NCBI GenBank assembly: GCA_963529855.1
Contig: CAURZK010000001.1
Coordinates: 1-64,000, forward strand
Length of the DNA: 64,000 nt
From: 34-65-8 sp963529855
GTDB lineage: Bacteria; Pseudomonadota; Alphaproteobacteria; Sphingomonadales; Sphingomonadaceae
Direction: 5' to 3'
The position numbers were made by a program, and so were the translations under genes. The notes under the pieces were generated by a model that saw only the letters and a list, made by a program, of their open reading frames with translations, had not been told where the DNA came from and did no database searches. Within the stretch, counting starts at the first letter, position 1. Each line of letters begins with the position of its first letter. Positions 42,835 to 51,803 of the stretch are shown here, one piece after another.

Positions 42835-45270
42835 TCACGACCCGCGAACTTGTTCAAGCGCCTTCTGCAGCATCGCGGCCGTGTACGGTTTGGCCAGATG
42901 GACCACCCGTGATCCCCCGGGAAGATGAGCGAGACTTTCCGCAGCGTCGCGGCCGGATGCGATGATAATCCCGGGCCCGTCTTCCATGGCCAGAGCACCT
43001 TGCACGACATCCGCGCCCGAACCGTCTGGCAGTCCAAGGTCCACCATGACCACATCGAACTGCTGCTGCGAGAGTAACTTCTTCGCCCCTGCGACGGAAC
43101 CGGCCTCTATGACTTCCAGCCCATCTTCGGCCAGCATATCGCTCGTGGTCATGCGGATAAGGATTTCGTCCTCGACGAGAAGAATTCGTCCTCCACGCGG
43201 GGCGTCCGCTCGAGCGGCGACGGCAACCGAATGATTGATGGCAGTTTGCGCCGGCTCGCTCGCAGCGGCCGGTTCTTCCGACATAAGCACCGCCCGGATT
43301 TTCTGCGCCAGCCGCTCGCGCGAGAAAGGCTTGGCGATCAGTTCCACCCCGTCGTCCAGGCGCCCGGAATGGACGATCGCATTCTGGGTGTAGCCAGAGG
43401 TGAACAGCACCTTCAGCCCCGGCAAGCGCTGGGTTGCCAGGCGAGCCAGCTCCGGGCTCCGGAGGTTGCCGGGCATCACGACGTCGGTGAACAGCAAATC
43501 GATTTTGGCGCCGCTGTTTATGATCGCCAGGGCGCTGTCGGCGTTCGGCGCTTCCAGCACGGAATATCCAAGCGCCGTCAGAAGCTCCACTGATGTGGCA
43601 CGGACGGATTCGTCATCCTCCACGACGAGTATCGTCTCGCCACCTTGAGCATGCGGGACGTTCTTGGGATCGATCTGGATAACTTCTTCGGCCTGGCGGG
43701 TCCGGGGCAGGTACAGACGGACAGTAGTCCCTTCACCCTGCTCGCTGTAAAGCTTCACGTGGCCGCCGGATTGCTTGACGAAGCCGAACACCATGCTGAG
43801 GCCCAGGCCCGTGCCCTTCCCCGGCTCCTTGGTCGTGAAGAAGGGGTCGAAAACCTTTTCGATTATGTCAGCGGGAATGCCGCTGCCCGTATCGGTTACG
43901 GCCAGCATGACGTACTGGCCGGGCGTAACTTCCAGGTGCTCGGCCGCATAAGCATCGTCGAGGGACGCGTTCCCGGCCTCAATCGTCAGCTTGCCGGCAC
44001 CATCCATGGCGTCGCGTGCATTGATGGCGAGGTTGAGCAGGACATTCTCGATCTGGGACCGATCGACCAGGCAGTTCCACAAGCCGCCCTGGATGACCGT
44101 TTCAATCTCGATCGCTTCGCCAAGCGTCCGGCGGAACATGTCGTCCATTTCGCGAACCAGACGGCCGATATTCGTGGGTTTGGGATCCAGCGGTTGCTGG
44201 CGTCCGAATGCCAGCAATTGCGCCGCCAGCTTGGCACCACGCTGCACGCCGGCCAAGGCATTCGCCACGTGCCGATGTTTGCGGTCATCGCCGATCAACT
44301 GCTGCTCGAGCAGCTGCAGATTGCCGCCGATGACCTGCAGCAGGTTGTTGAAATCGTGTGCGACCCCGCCGGTGAGCTGACCCACGGCTTCCATCTTTTG
44401 CGCCTGGAGCAGCTGATTTTCCAGCTTCTTTCGTTCCTGGATGGCTTGTTCGACCCGGTCCTCGAGAACCCGGTTGAAGTCCTCCATAGCCTTGCGCGCA
44501 GCCTGCTCTTCCGAGATGTTGCGCGCCTCGATGACGGTGCCGACCGTCTTCCCGCTTTCATCCCTGATCGGCGAGGCAGTGAACCCAACCGGATAGAAGC
44601 TGCCATCCTTGTGGACGAAGATTTCCTCGCCGATCGTCTGGCTTTCTTCGGGAAAAGCGCGGTCGATCGCGCATTCTTCGATCGGGAATGGTCGGCCATC
44701 GGGATAGGTATGATGGACCACGTCGTGCAGGGTCCGCCCGACCGTTTCCTCCAGCGTATAGCCAGTGAGTGCTTCCGCCGCGGGGTTCATGAACACGCAG
44801 TGCTGGCGGTCGTCCATCATGAACACGGCCATGGTGGTGTTGCGGATAATCGCATCGAGACGCGTCGACGCTTCCTCAAGCGCGCGCCTTGCCAGGTTGA
44901 GTTCTGTGACGTCCTGCACCGCGGCATAAAAGACGGCATTATCATCGTGGCGCATCAGCTGCAGACGAACGGCCACGTCGTACTTGCTTCCGTCCTTTCG
45001 CTGATGGACAGTCTCGAAATCGATCAGCGGAACTTCACCGGAGAATAGCGGTTCGACCAGATCCCGGAACTCGGGTTCCGGTATCGCCGGCTTGAGATCC
45101 CAAGGCGTTAGCTGCCGAAGTTCATCGAGCGTGTAGCCAAGGTTTTCGCGCGCGCCCTTGTTGACCAGAGCGAACCGGAAATTTTCGGCGTGGAACACGT
45201 AAACTTCACTCGCCGATTCCTCGACGATGCGGCCCAGGCGTTCGCGGGTCATTCCTTCCGATGCAGGCAC
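42835..45270 (-). CDS. hybrid sensor kinase, PAS-PAS-HisKA-HATPase-REC-REC
   Basis: The protein has 811 residues from GTG 45270 (an ATG at 45252 is also possible). Order: PAS (about 10-125), PAS (about 130-255), coiled linker, HisKA with GGVAHDFNNLLQ (about 300), HATPase (NLAINARDAMD, DTGSGIPADI, FTTKEPGKGTGLGLSM), receiver 1 (VVEDDESVRA and LLFTDVVMP) and receiver 2 (LVEDEILIRM and VVMVDLGLP). All catalytic motifs are intact and there is no membrane segment. The second PAS is strikingly similar to one in the frameshifted HWE kinase. No dedicated partner is nearby. Confidence 0.9.
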   Translation of the reverse strand: MPASEGMTRERLGRIVEESASEVYVFHAENFRFALVNKGARENLGYTLDELRQLTPWDLKPAIPEPEFRDLVEPLFSGEVPLIDFETVHQRKDGSKYDVAVRLQLMRHDDNAVFYAAVQDVTELNLARRALEEASTRLDAIIRNTTMAVFMMDDRQHCVFMNPAAEALTGYTLEETVGRTLHDVVHHTYPDGRPFPIEECAIDRAFPEESQTIGEEIFVHKDGSFYPVGFTASPIRDESGKTVGTVIEARNISEEQAARKAMEDFNRVLEDRVEQAIQERKKLENQLLQAQKMEAVGQLTGGVAHDFNNLLQVIGGNLQLLEQQLIGDDRKHRHVANALAGVQRGAKLAAQLLAFGRQQPLDPKPTNIGRLVREMDDMFRRTLGEAIEIETVIQGGLWNCLVDRSQIENVLLNLAINARDAMDGAGKLTIEAGNASLDDAYAAEHLEVTPGQYVMLAVTDTGSGIPADIIEKVFDPFFTTKEPGKGTGLGLSMVFGFVKQSGGHVKLYSEQGEGTTVRLYLPRTRQAEEVIQIDPKNVPHAQGGETILVVEDDESVRATSVELLTALGYSVLEAPNADSALAIINSGAKIDLLFTDVVMPGNLRSPELARLATQRLPGLKVLFTSGYTQNAIVHSGRLDDGVELIAKPFSRERLAQKIRAVLMSEEPAAASEPAQTAINHSVAVAARADAPRGGRILLVEDEILIRMTTSDMLAEDGLEVIEAGSVAGAKKLLSQQQFDVVMVDLGLPDGSGADVVQGALAMEDGPGIIIASGRDAAESLAHLPGGSRVVHLAKPYTAAMLQKALEQVRGS

Positions 45271-45454
45271 TTGGGACCGCCTTCCTGATCTGAGGCCCAG
45301 AGTTCAAAGTTGCTTCCATGCCGCTGTTCAGGGTCGAAAGCAATGCGCCCATCCGGTTCTTTACCGGGGCACATCCATGCAACGAAATGAAGTGGAAATG
45401 GTAGAATATCGCAGTGGATTCACCTGCAGCGAAATAGGTGCAACACGCGCTGAT

Positions 45455-46648
45455 TCAGCTCGCTTGTTCCGCAACGAAGACCTGGTTTCGCCCACCTTCC
45501 TTGGCCGCATAGAGGGCATCGTCTGCAGCTTTCAGGGCCGCGCGGGGGTTTTCGAAATCGAACACGTCGGCCAGCCCTGCCGAGAAAGTGACTTGCCCGA
45601 TCGGTTCGTCCGTCGTGCGGCTGACGAGTTTACGATCGGCCAGCCGCTCGCGAATTTCGTCGAGCCGGGCCTTGGCCTGTGAGGCCGACGTGCCGCGGAA
45701 AAGCATGACGAATTCTTCGCCGCCGTGGCGCGCCACATGGCACTTGTCATCGGTCGCGGCAGACAGCGATTCGGCAATGACGCGAAGCACCCGGTCGCCG
45801 ACGTCATGGCCGTGAGTGTCGTTGATCCGCTTGAAATTATCGATGTCGCAGAAAGCAACCACCAGCGGCTCGACTTCCGCCCGGGCCTCGCGATATTCAC
45901 GTTCCAGAACGGCCTCAAACGCGCGCCTGTTCGGCAGGCCTGTCAGGTGGTCGACCTCCGCGTCGCGCTTGGCCTTGGCAAGGCTGCGGCGAAGCGATTT
46001 CGCTTCGCACTCGCTACGGCGCATGTCGGATTCCAGCTGGCGCGAACGCTCGAGCATGGCCTTTGCCAGTTCGGCCAGGTCGGAGATCAGCTTGCCGGTG
46101 TCTTCGGCCTGCGTCAGTTCGGCAACGTGGTGCTCCAGCCGTTCATTGTATTCGGCGGTCGCATCGCGCGCGACGCTGGTGTTGTTCGAATAAGCATCGA
46201 CGAGGGCTTCCAGCTTCATCAGCACCGCGTCGATCCCGTCGTCGCGCGCCTTGGCCGATTCAGTGGCGGCCGCTTCGTCGAGCCATTCCTGGCTTACTTC
46301 CAGGCCACCGGCGATCCGTTTCGCGATCTGCCGGGCCAGCCCCGGGTTGGCGCCCGAGAGCGCACCATGTGCGATCGCAAGGTTGTCCACCGTCACTTCC
46401 AGTCGGTGACGCAAGAGAAATTCTGCAATCTCATCGAGCAAATCGCGTCGTGCCTGATCGTAGAGCGCGCCGCCCCCCTGGGCACCGCTCGTCCGGTGAT
46501 GATCGCCATCGGCGGCCGCGGCGTTGCGCCGCCCCAACCATCCGAATAGCTGGCCGATCGACCTTTCCGACTGCACCACTTCTGCCCCCGATTCGCCTAA
46601 TGCAGCGTTGCCTAACGCCAAAGCGTTGTTTTCTTGTTTCCACGCCAC
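45455..46648 (-). CDS. diguanylate cyclase
   Basis: The protein has 397 residues. The N-terminal 215 residues are helical, with a long coiled-coil portion (about 150-225), and do not match a known sensor for certain. Residues about 230-395 are a GGDEF domain with DIDNFKRINDTHG and HGGEEF (active form GGEEF). There is no RxxD inhibition site. It is soluble. Its start is three bases from a perfect Fur-type palindrome, facing the ferric iron operon, so iron control of cyclic-di-GMP is possible. Confidence 0.88.
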   Translation of the reverse strand: MAWKQENNALALGNAALGESGAEVVQSERSIGQLFGWLGRRNAAAADGDHHRTSGAQGGGALYDQARRDLLDEIAEFLLRHRLEVTVDNLAIAHGALSGANPGLARQIAKRIAGGLEVSQEWLDEAAATESAKARDDGIDAVLMKLEALVDAYSNNTSVARDATAEYNERLEHHVAELTQAEDTGKLISDLAELAKAMLERSRQLESDMRRSECEAKSLRRSLAKAKRDAEVDHLTGLPNRRAFEAVLEREYREARAEVEPLVVAFCDIDNFKRINDTHGHDVGDRVLRVIAESLSAATDDKCHVARHGGEEFVMLFRGTSASQAKARLDEIRERLADRKLVSRTTDEPIGQVTFSAGLADVFDFENPRAALKAADDALYAAKEGGRNQVFVAEQAS

Positions 46649-46651
46649 GGT

Positions 46652-46668
46652 TGAGAATCATTCTCAAT
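46652..46668. promoter_or_regulatory. Fur box
   Basis: TTGAGAAT-C-ATTCTCAA is a perfect 17-base palindrome, close to classical Fur sites. It lies 51 bases before the fbpA start and 3 bases before the divergent cyclase start. Binding of Fur-Fe would block the iron operon, and possibly the cyclase gene. Confidence 0.75.
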
Positions 46669-46719
46669 ACTGCTAGCCGCCCGCAGCCGGTAATTCGCCG
46701 GTTAGGATTGGAGGCACCG

Positions 46720-47766
46720 GTGCGCAAGGTTTCGTGGTTGATTGCAAGTGTTGGCGCTCTCGCACTCGCGGGATGCTCGGCCCAGGAAGGCGACACCGAA
46801 GCACAGGCAGGCGCAGGTGAGGTCAATCTCTACACCGCGCGCCATTACGACACCGATCTGGCACTCTACGACCGGTTTACCGAGGAAACCGGGATCAAGA
46901 TCAATCGCATCGAAGGCAATGCGGACGAGCTGGTTGCCAGAATGCGCGCAGAAGGTGCCAACAGCCCGGCAGACCTGTTCATCACTGCAGACGCAGGCGC
47001 GCTGTGGCGCGCGCAGCAGGCCGGGCTGTTCCAGCCGGTCCAGTCGAACGCTCTGACCGAGGCGATCCCGGCCAATCTGCGCGAGCCAGATGGCAACTGG
47101 CACGGGTTTTCGCGGCGCGCGCGCGTGGTTGCTTACGATCCCGCCAAGGTCCAGCTGGCCGAAATCGATGATTATGCAAAGCTTGCCGCGCCCCGTTTCC
47201 GCGGCCGCATCTGCGTTCGTTCGTCAGACAGCGTTTACAACCTGTCGCTGGTCGGCGCGCTGATCGAGGCTTGGGGCACGGAACGCGCCGGGCAGTGGGT
47301 GCGCGGAATCGTTGCCAACATGGCGCGGCAACCTGAAGGCGGGGACCGCGACCAGATCCGCGCGGTCGCGGCCGGCGTGTGCGATCTCGCGATTACGAAC
47401 AGCTACTATTACATCCGCATGGCCAGCGGTGACGATGCTGCGGACAAGGCAGTGACGGAGAAGGTGAAGCTGGCATTCCCCAGCCTCGATGGCCAGGGTG
47501 CGCACGTCAACATTTCGGGCGGCGGCGTGGCCCGGAATGCCCCGAACAAGGCGAACGCGATCCGTCTGCTTGAATTCTTCGCATCGGCCGATACCCAGCG
47601 TTACATCTCGGCGAACAATAACGAATTCCCGGCATCGCCCGGCGTCGATGCGCCGGCCCCGGTCGATGCCTATGCCAATTTCAAAGCACATCCCATGAGC
47701 GTGGCTGCCTTCGCCCGGCGCCAGCCCGAAGCGCAATCGCTGATGAGCGAGGCAGGCTGGCGCTGA
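46720..47766 (+). CDS. fbpA: ferric iron ABC transporter substrate-binding lipoprotein
   Basis: The protein has 348 residues from GTG 46720 with GGATTGGAGG in front. A lipobox (LALAGC, Cys near 18) makes it a lipoprotein. The body is of the FbpA/FutA type: VNLYTARHYDTDLALYDRF near the start, then RMRAEGANSPADLFITADAG, ICVRSSDSVYNLSLVGALI and SYYYIRMAS, where the Tyr pair binds ferric iron. It collects Fe3+ in the periplasm. It is the first gene of a Fur-controlled operon. Confidence 0.9.
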   Translation: MRKVSWLIASVGALALAGCSAQEGDTEAQAGAGEVNLYTARHYDTDLALYDRFTEETGIKINRIEGNADELVARMRAEGANSPADLFITADAGALWRAQQAGLFQPVQSNALTEAIPANLREPDGNWHGFSRRARVVAYDPAKVQLAEIDDYAKLAAPRFRGRICVRSSDSVYNLSLVGALIEAWGTERAGQWVRGIVANMARQPEGGDRDQIRAVAAGVCDLAITNSYYYIRMASGDDAADKAVTEKVKLAFPSLDGQGAHVNISGGGVARNAPNKANAIRLLEFFASADTQRYISANNNEFPASPGVDAPAPVDAYANFKAHPMSVAAFARRQPEAQSLMSEAGWR

Positions 47767-47825
47767 GCCGGCCAGCCGCCGCCCCGCCCCATCGCGGCGT
47801 CTCTCCCCTTGCCGTTCTCGCCCTG

Positions 47826-49346
47826 GTGGCGGGAACGGCGGTGGGGCTGCCGCTGATCGGCGTCATACTGGCCGCATTCGGCAGTGAAACCGCCGATATC
47901 GCGGGTCGGGACATTGCGCGCTATGCGATGACGTCTGCCTGGCTGGCCGTGCTGGTCGGCACCGCGACCGGCGTGATCGGCACGGCGGCTGCGTGGCTGG
48001 TGGTGATGTACCGCTTCCCCGGCCGCGATATCTTTTCCTGGGCACTCGCTCTGCCGCTGGCGATACCCGCTTTTGCGCTCGCCTATGGCTATGCCGACCT
48101 GTTCGATGTCGCGGGCCCCTTGCGCATCTGGCTGCGCAATACGCTCGGCGCCGATCTGCCGTTCGAAATGCGCACCGTCGGCGGGGCGGCATTCGTACTG
48201 ACGGCGGCTTTCTATCCCTATGTCTACCTTGCCCTGCGGGCGGGGTTTCTCAATCAATCGGTCGGCGCGCTCGAAGCTGCGCGGATGCTGGGCTGCAACG
48301 GGATGAGCGCGCTGCGACGCGTCGCGCTTCCCATGGCGCGGCCAGCGCTGGCTGCAGGGGTCGCCCTGGCGATGATGGAGACGCTGGCCGATTACGGCGC
48401 CGTGCGGTTCCTCAGCGTCCAGACGCTGACGACGGGCGTGGTGCGCGCGTGGTCTGTTTACGGATCGACCGTCAGCGCAGCGCGATTTGCGCTTCCGCTG
48501 CTGTTTGCCGCTGCACTGCTGCTGTGGCTGGAACGCGCCAGCCGCCGCGGCCGGACGCACGACAGCGGACGCGCGCGGTGGCGAACGATCGATCCCGTGC
48601 CACTCGGCCGGCTCGGTGCCGCGGCGGCTTGTCTGTTCTGCACCTTCCTGGTGTTCTTCGGGCTCGTGCTCCCGATGGCATGGCTGGCCTGGAACGTCGT
48701 CGATACGATGCCCGATTGGCCGCGCCTGACGCGATCGTTCGGCAACAGTCTGGCACTGGGGCTAGCAGGGTCGATCGTGACCGTCTTGCTCGCGACGATG
48801 CTGGCGCTGGGCACGCGCCGCCTGCCGCTGGCCGCGCGCGTAGCGAGCCTTGGCTATGCCACGCCCGGCGCAGTCATGGCCATTGGACTGCTTGCGCCGG
48901 CAAGCGTTGTCTGGGGGCTCGTCCCGGGTTCCGGTGCTGCAATCGCGCTCATGCTGCTCGTCCTTGCCTACGCTGCCCGCCTGATGGCCGCGGCGCTGGA
49001 GCCGATCGACGCCGGGCTGGAACGGGTGACGCCGACCATGATCGATGCTGCGCGGATGCTCGGACGCGGAGAGACGGCAGCGGCCGTTTCGGTGCAATTG
49101 CCGGTCGCCCGCGGTGCCATGCTCACTGCCGGGCTGATCGTTTTTATCGACGTGCTCAAGGAGTTGCCGGCCACGCTGATACTGCGTCCGTTCGATTTCG
49201 ACACCCTGGCGGTCATCGCCAGCAATTATGCGCTGGACGAACGACTGGGCCAGGCGGGGCTTCCATCGATCCTGATCGCCGCCATTTCCCTGCCAGCCGT
49301 GGTATGGCTTTCGCGGCGGATTGCCGTTTCACGGCCCGGTGCCTAG
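47826..49346 (+). CDS. fbpB: ferric iron ABC transporter permease
   Basis: The protein has about 506 residues from GTG 47826, with two fused permease halves. Each has an EAA-type loop: ALEAARMLGCNGMSALRRVA in the first and TMIDAARMLGRGETAAAVSV in the second. About twelve hydrophobic segments. The first one already begins upstream (SPLAVLAL in frame), so the true start may be the CTG at 47763 that overlaps the fbpA stop; no ATG, GTG or TTG exists there. It carries iron across the inner membrane. Confidence 0.88.
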   Translation: MAGTAVGLPLIGVILAAFGSETADIAGRDIARYAMTSAWLAVLVGTATGVIGTAAAWLVVMYRFPGRDIFSWALALPLAIPAFALAYGYADLFDVAGPLRIWLRNTLGADLPFEMRTVGGAAFVLTAAFYPYVYLALRAGFLNQSVGALEAARMLGCNGMSALRRVALPMARPALAAGVALAMMETLADYGAVRFLSVQTLTTGVVRAWSVYGSTVSAARFALPLLFAAALLLWLERASRRGRTHDSGRARWRTIDPVPLGRLGAAAACLFCTFLVFFGLVLPMAWLAWNVVDTMPDWPRLTRSFGNSLALGLAGSIVTVLLATMLALGTRRLPLAARVASLGYATPGAVMAIGLLAPASVVWGLVPGSGAAIALMLLVLAYAARLMAAALEPIDAGLERVTPTMIDAARMLGRGETAAAVSVQLPVARGAMLTAGLIVFIDVLKELPATLILRPFDFDTLAVIASNYALDERLGQAGLPSILIAAISLPAVVWLSRRIAVSRPGA

Positions 49347-49359
49347 AGCCGCCCCGGGC

Positions 49360-50403
49360 ATGACGACCACTCCGCTCCTGCACGTCCGCGATGCAACGCG
49401 CCAATTCGGCTCCCGCACGGCGGTAGACCGCGCCACCTTCGATCTGCACGAAGGCCGCGTCGCTGCCCTGCTCGGCCCGTCCGGCTGCGGAAAGAGCACG
49501 CTGCTGCGGATTATCGCGGGGCTCGAACCGATCGATGAGGGGTCGGTCTCCATCGGCGGCGTGACGGTGTCCGCCCCGGCTGACGTGCTTGCCCCGGAAA
49601 AACGCGGCGTCGGGCTGGTCTTTCAGGACAACGCGCTGTTTCCGCATCTCGACGTGCAGAGCAATGTCGCATTCGGCATCGCTCATGTCGAACCCGGCCT
49701 ACGTCGCCGGAAGGTCGCAGACTTGCTTGAACGGTTTCACGTGGGCCATCTCGCCAGGTCTTGGCCGCATCAGCTCTCCGGCGGAGAACAGCAGAGGGTA
49801 GCGATCGCCAGGGCACTGGCACGCGATCCGGCGCTGCTGCTGCTGGACGAACCGTTTTCAGGGCTGGACGGCACCTTGCGCGACACCGTGCGCCAGTCCC
49901 TGATGGCCGATTTGCGCGCGGCAGGGGCAACCGTGCTGGTCGTCACGCACGACCGGGCCGAAGCCATGATAGTAGCCGACGATCTTGTGCTGATGGACCG
50001 CGGCCGGATCCTGCAGGTCGGCCGCCCGGCTGAATGCTACCGGAAACCCGTATCCAGCGCAGCGGCGCGGCTGTTGAGCGATGTGCTCACCCTCCCGACC
50101 GTGGTTTCCAGCGGGATTGCGGATACGCCGTTTGGCCCTGTGCCTGCACAAGAGGTCGCCGATGGGCCGGCAGAACTGATTATCCGGCCGGAGGCGCTGC
50201 AAGTGAGTGCAAATGGTGCGGCGGCAGCGGTAATCGCTGCCCGCTTCGTCGGCCGGGCCTATCTCGTGACCTTGGCCATCGGCGAAGCAACGATCACTGT
50301 CGTATTGGACAGTGACCCGACAGCGGCTGGACAGTCGGTTCACGTCGAACTCGATCAGGCCCTGGCAGTTGTTCGCCCGGCCGCTAGCAGCGGCGCCCAT
50401 TGA
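49360..50403 (+). CDS. fbpC: ferric iron ABC transporter ATP-binding protein
   Basis: The protein has 347 residues from ATG 49360. It has Walker A GPSGCGKS, the Q-loop LVFQDNALFPH, signature LSGGEQQRVAIARAL, Walker B LLLLDEPFSGLD and the switch His in VTHDRAEA. The C-terminal 110 residues are a TOBE-like regulatory domain. It energises FbpB. It starts 13 bases after fbpB ends. Confidence 0.9.
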   Translation: MTTTPLLHVRDATRQFGSRTAVDRATFDLHEGRVAALLGPSGCGKSTLLRIIAGLEPIDEGSVSIGGVTVSAPADVLAPEKRGVGLVFQDNALFPHLDVQSNVAFGIAHVEPGLRRRKVADLLERFHVGHLARSWPHQLSGGEQQRVAIARALARDPALLLLDEPFSGLDGTLRDTVRQSLMADLRAAGATVLVVTHDRAEAMIVADDLVLMDRGRILQVGRPAECYRKPVSSAAARLLSDVLTLPTVVSSGIADTPFGPVPAQEVADGPAELIIRPEALQVSANGAAAAVIAARFVGRAYLVTLAIGEATITVVLDSDPTAAGQSVHVELDQALAVVRPAASSGAH

Positions 50404-50425
50404 TCCTGGTGAACCTGTTCGCCCG

Positions 50426-50444
50426 CCGGCAACACGGTTGCCGG
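50426..50444 (+). terminator. hairpin after the iron operon
   Basis: CCGGCAAC and GTTGCCGG form a perfect 8-bp stem with a 3-base loop, 23 bases after the fbpC stop. No U-tract, so a Rho-assisted or weak terminator is likely. Confidence 0.5.
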
Positions 50445-50603
50445 ACCAGCATGGTAGAGCATTGCAGATCATGTGCTTGCCAAAAATGCCATGCCGTTAA
50501 TCCCAATGATTTCAGCACTTCCAGTGGGCTGCCACCAAGCGGCCTAAAGACGATTTTAACCATTCCTCGCTAGAGATCGGCTCCAGAACAGTTCGGGTCG
50601 ACC

Positions 50604-51803
50604 ATGCGCAGTTTCGGGGCCTCGGCCCATCTCCCGCTTAGGATGAAGGTGAGCAGCAAAGTGCTGATCATCTGCGTTGTGGCGCTGGCGCTGCTGCTGG
50701 CCGGGGCGAGCTGGTCTGCCTATACCTCCGCCCGCGAACGCGATGCGGCCGTGGCGGGCCAATATCACGCGCTTTCGGTCCTGCGGGTTGCCGACAGGAT
50801 CAAGATCGCTGCCCTTCAATCCATGCGCGGCGAGCGCGGGTTCGAACTGGCCAGCGAACAGGATTTCCGGAGGGCCCACAGCGTGGGGGTGGCAGCCGCG
50901 CAGCGGGAAGTGCAGCACCTGCTCGAACTGACGCGCGACCACCCGGAGCAGCATGATCATGTCATCGCCATCGATCGCGAGCTGGCCCAGTACGCCGAAT
51001 GGCTGGGCCGTGTCGTCGACCTGCAGCGCACCGGCCGCGATGCCGAAGCGCAGGCGATGATTGCGCGCGGTGAAGGCTGGCTGCCGATCGAGGCGATCAA
51101 CGCCCAGATCAGCATTGTCGAAAATTACGAGCGGCAGGGCCAGGATCGCCGGATGGCGACTGCAACCCAGCGGGCCCGCGCGAACGAGTGGTATCAGTAC
51201 CTGCTGTCGGCGATCGGGCTGGTGCTGCTTGCGCTGAGCGCGATGGCAGCGTCAGCGCTCAACAGGACGATGGCCGCCGAACAGCAGATGCGCAACGAAC
51301 TGCGCCGGCGAGCGATGACCGACGACCTTACCGGACTCGCCAATCGCCGCGAACTCATGGCCTCGCTCGACCGCGCGACGGCGTCGGCACAGCGACATGA
51401 CCGGCCGCTCGCGCTGGCAATAATCGACATCGATCACTTCAAGAACGTGAACGACACGCACGGCCACCCCGTGGGCGACGCCGTCATCCGCAAGGTCGCA
51501 TTGACCGCATCGGAAGTTATGCGTGCGCAGGACACCGTCGGCCGGTTGGGCGGGGAGGAATTCGCGGTCGTCTTGCCCGATTGCACCGCCAACGATGCGC
51601 TTGCTGCATGCGAGCGCTTGCGCATGGCGATGCGCGAGATGGATCTCGAGCTGGAAACGGGCCACCAGATTTTCGTGACGCTGAGCGTCGGCATCGCAGT
51701 GCTGGGTCAGGGCGACACCGCAGCCGACATGATCGCGCGGGCCGATGCAGCGCTCTACAATGCGAAGCATGGCGGCCGCGACCGGGTGCTGCTGGCGGCC
51801 TAG
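50604..51803 (+). CDS. membrane diguanylate cyclase with CHASE3-like sensor
   Basis: The protein has 399 residues (a start at 50643 is also possible). A membrane segment (about 19-36), a periplasmic helical domain of about 165 residues resembling CHASE3 (IKIAALQSMRGERGFELASE), a second segment (about 198-216) and a GGDEF domain (about 235-398; DIDHFKNVNDTHG and RLGGEEF). A product-inhibition site RAQD lies five residues before GGEEF. It should make cyclic-di-GMP in response to an outside signal. It overlaps the end of recG tail-to-tail. Confidence 0.87.
   Translation: MRSFGASAHLPLRMKVSSKVLIICVVALALLLAGASWSAYTSARERDAAVAGQYHALSVLRVADRIKIAALQSMRGERGFELASEQDFRRAHSVGVAAAQREVQHLLELTRDHPEQHDHVIAIDRELAQYAEWLGRVVDLQRTGRDAEAQAMIARGEGWLPIEAINAQISIVENYERQGQDRRMATATQRARANEWYQYLLSAIGLVLLALSAMAASALNRTMAAEQQMRNELRRRAMTDDLTGLANRRELMASLDRATASAQRHDRPLALAIIDIDHFKNVNDTHGHPVGDAVIRKVALTASEVMRAQDTVGRLGGEEFAVVLPDCTANDALAACERLRMAMREMDLELETGHQIFVTLSVGIAVLGQGDTAADMIARADAALYNAKHGGRDRVLLAA

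Noticed and set aside
43645..45048. Long plus-strand frame opposite the hybrid kinase
   Set aside because: Shadow of the kinase, whose motifs are all intact.
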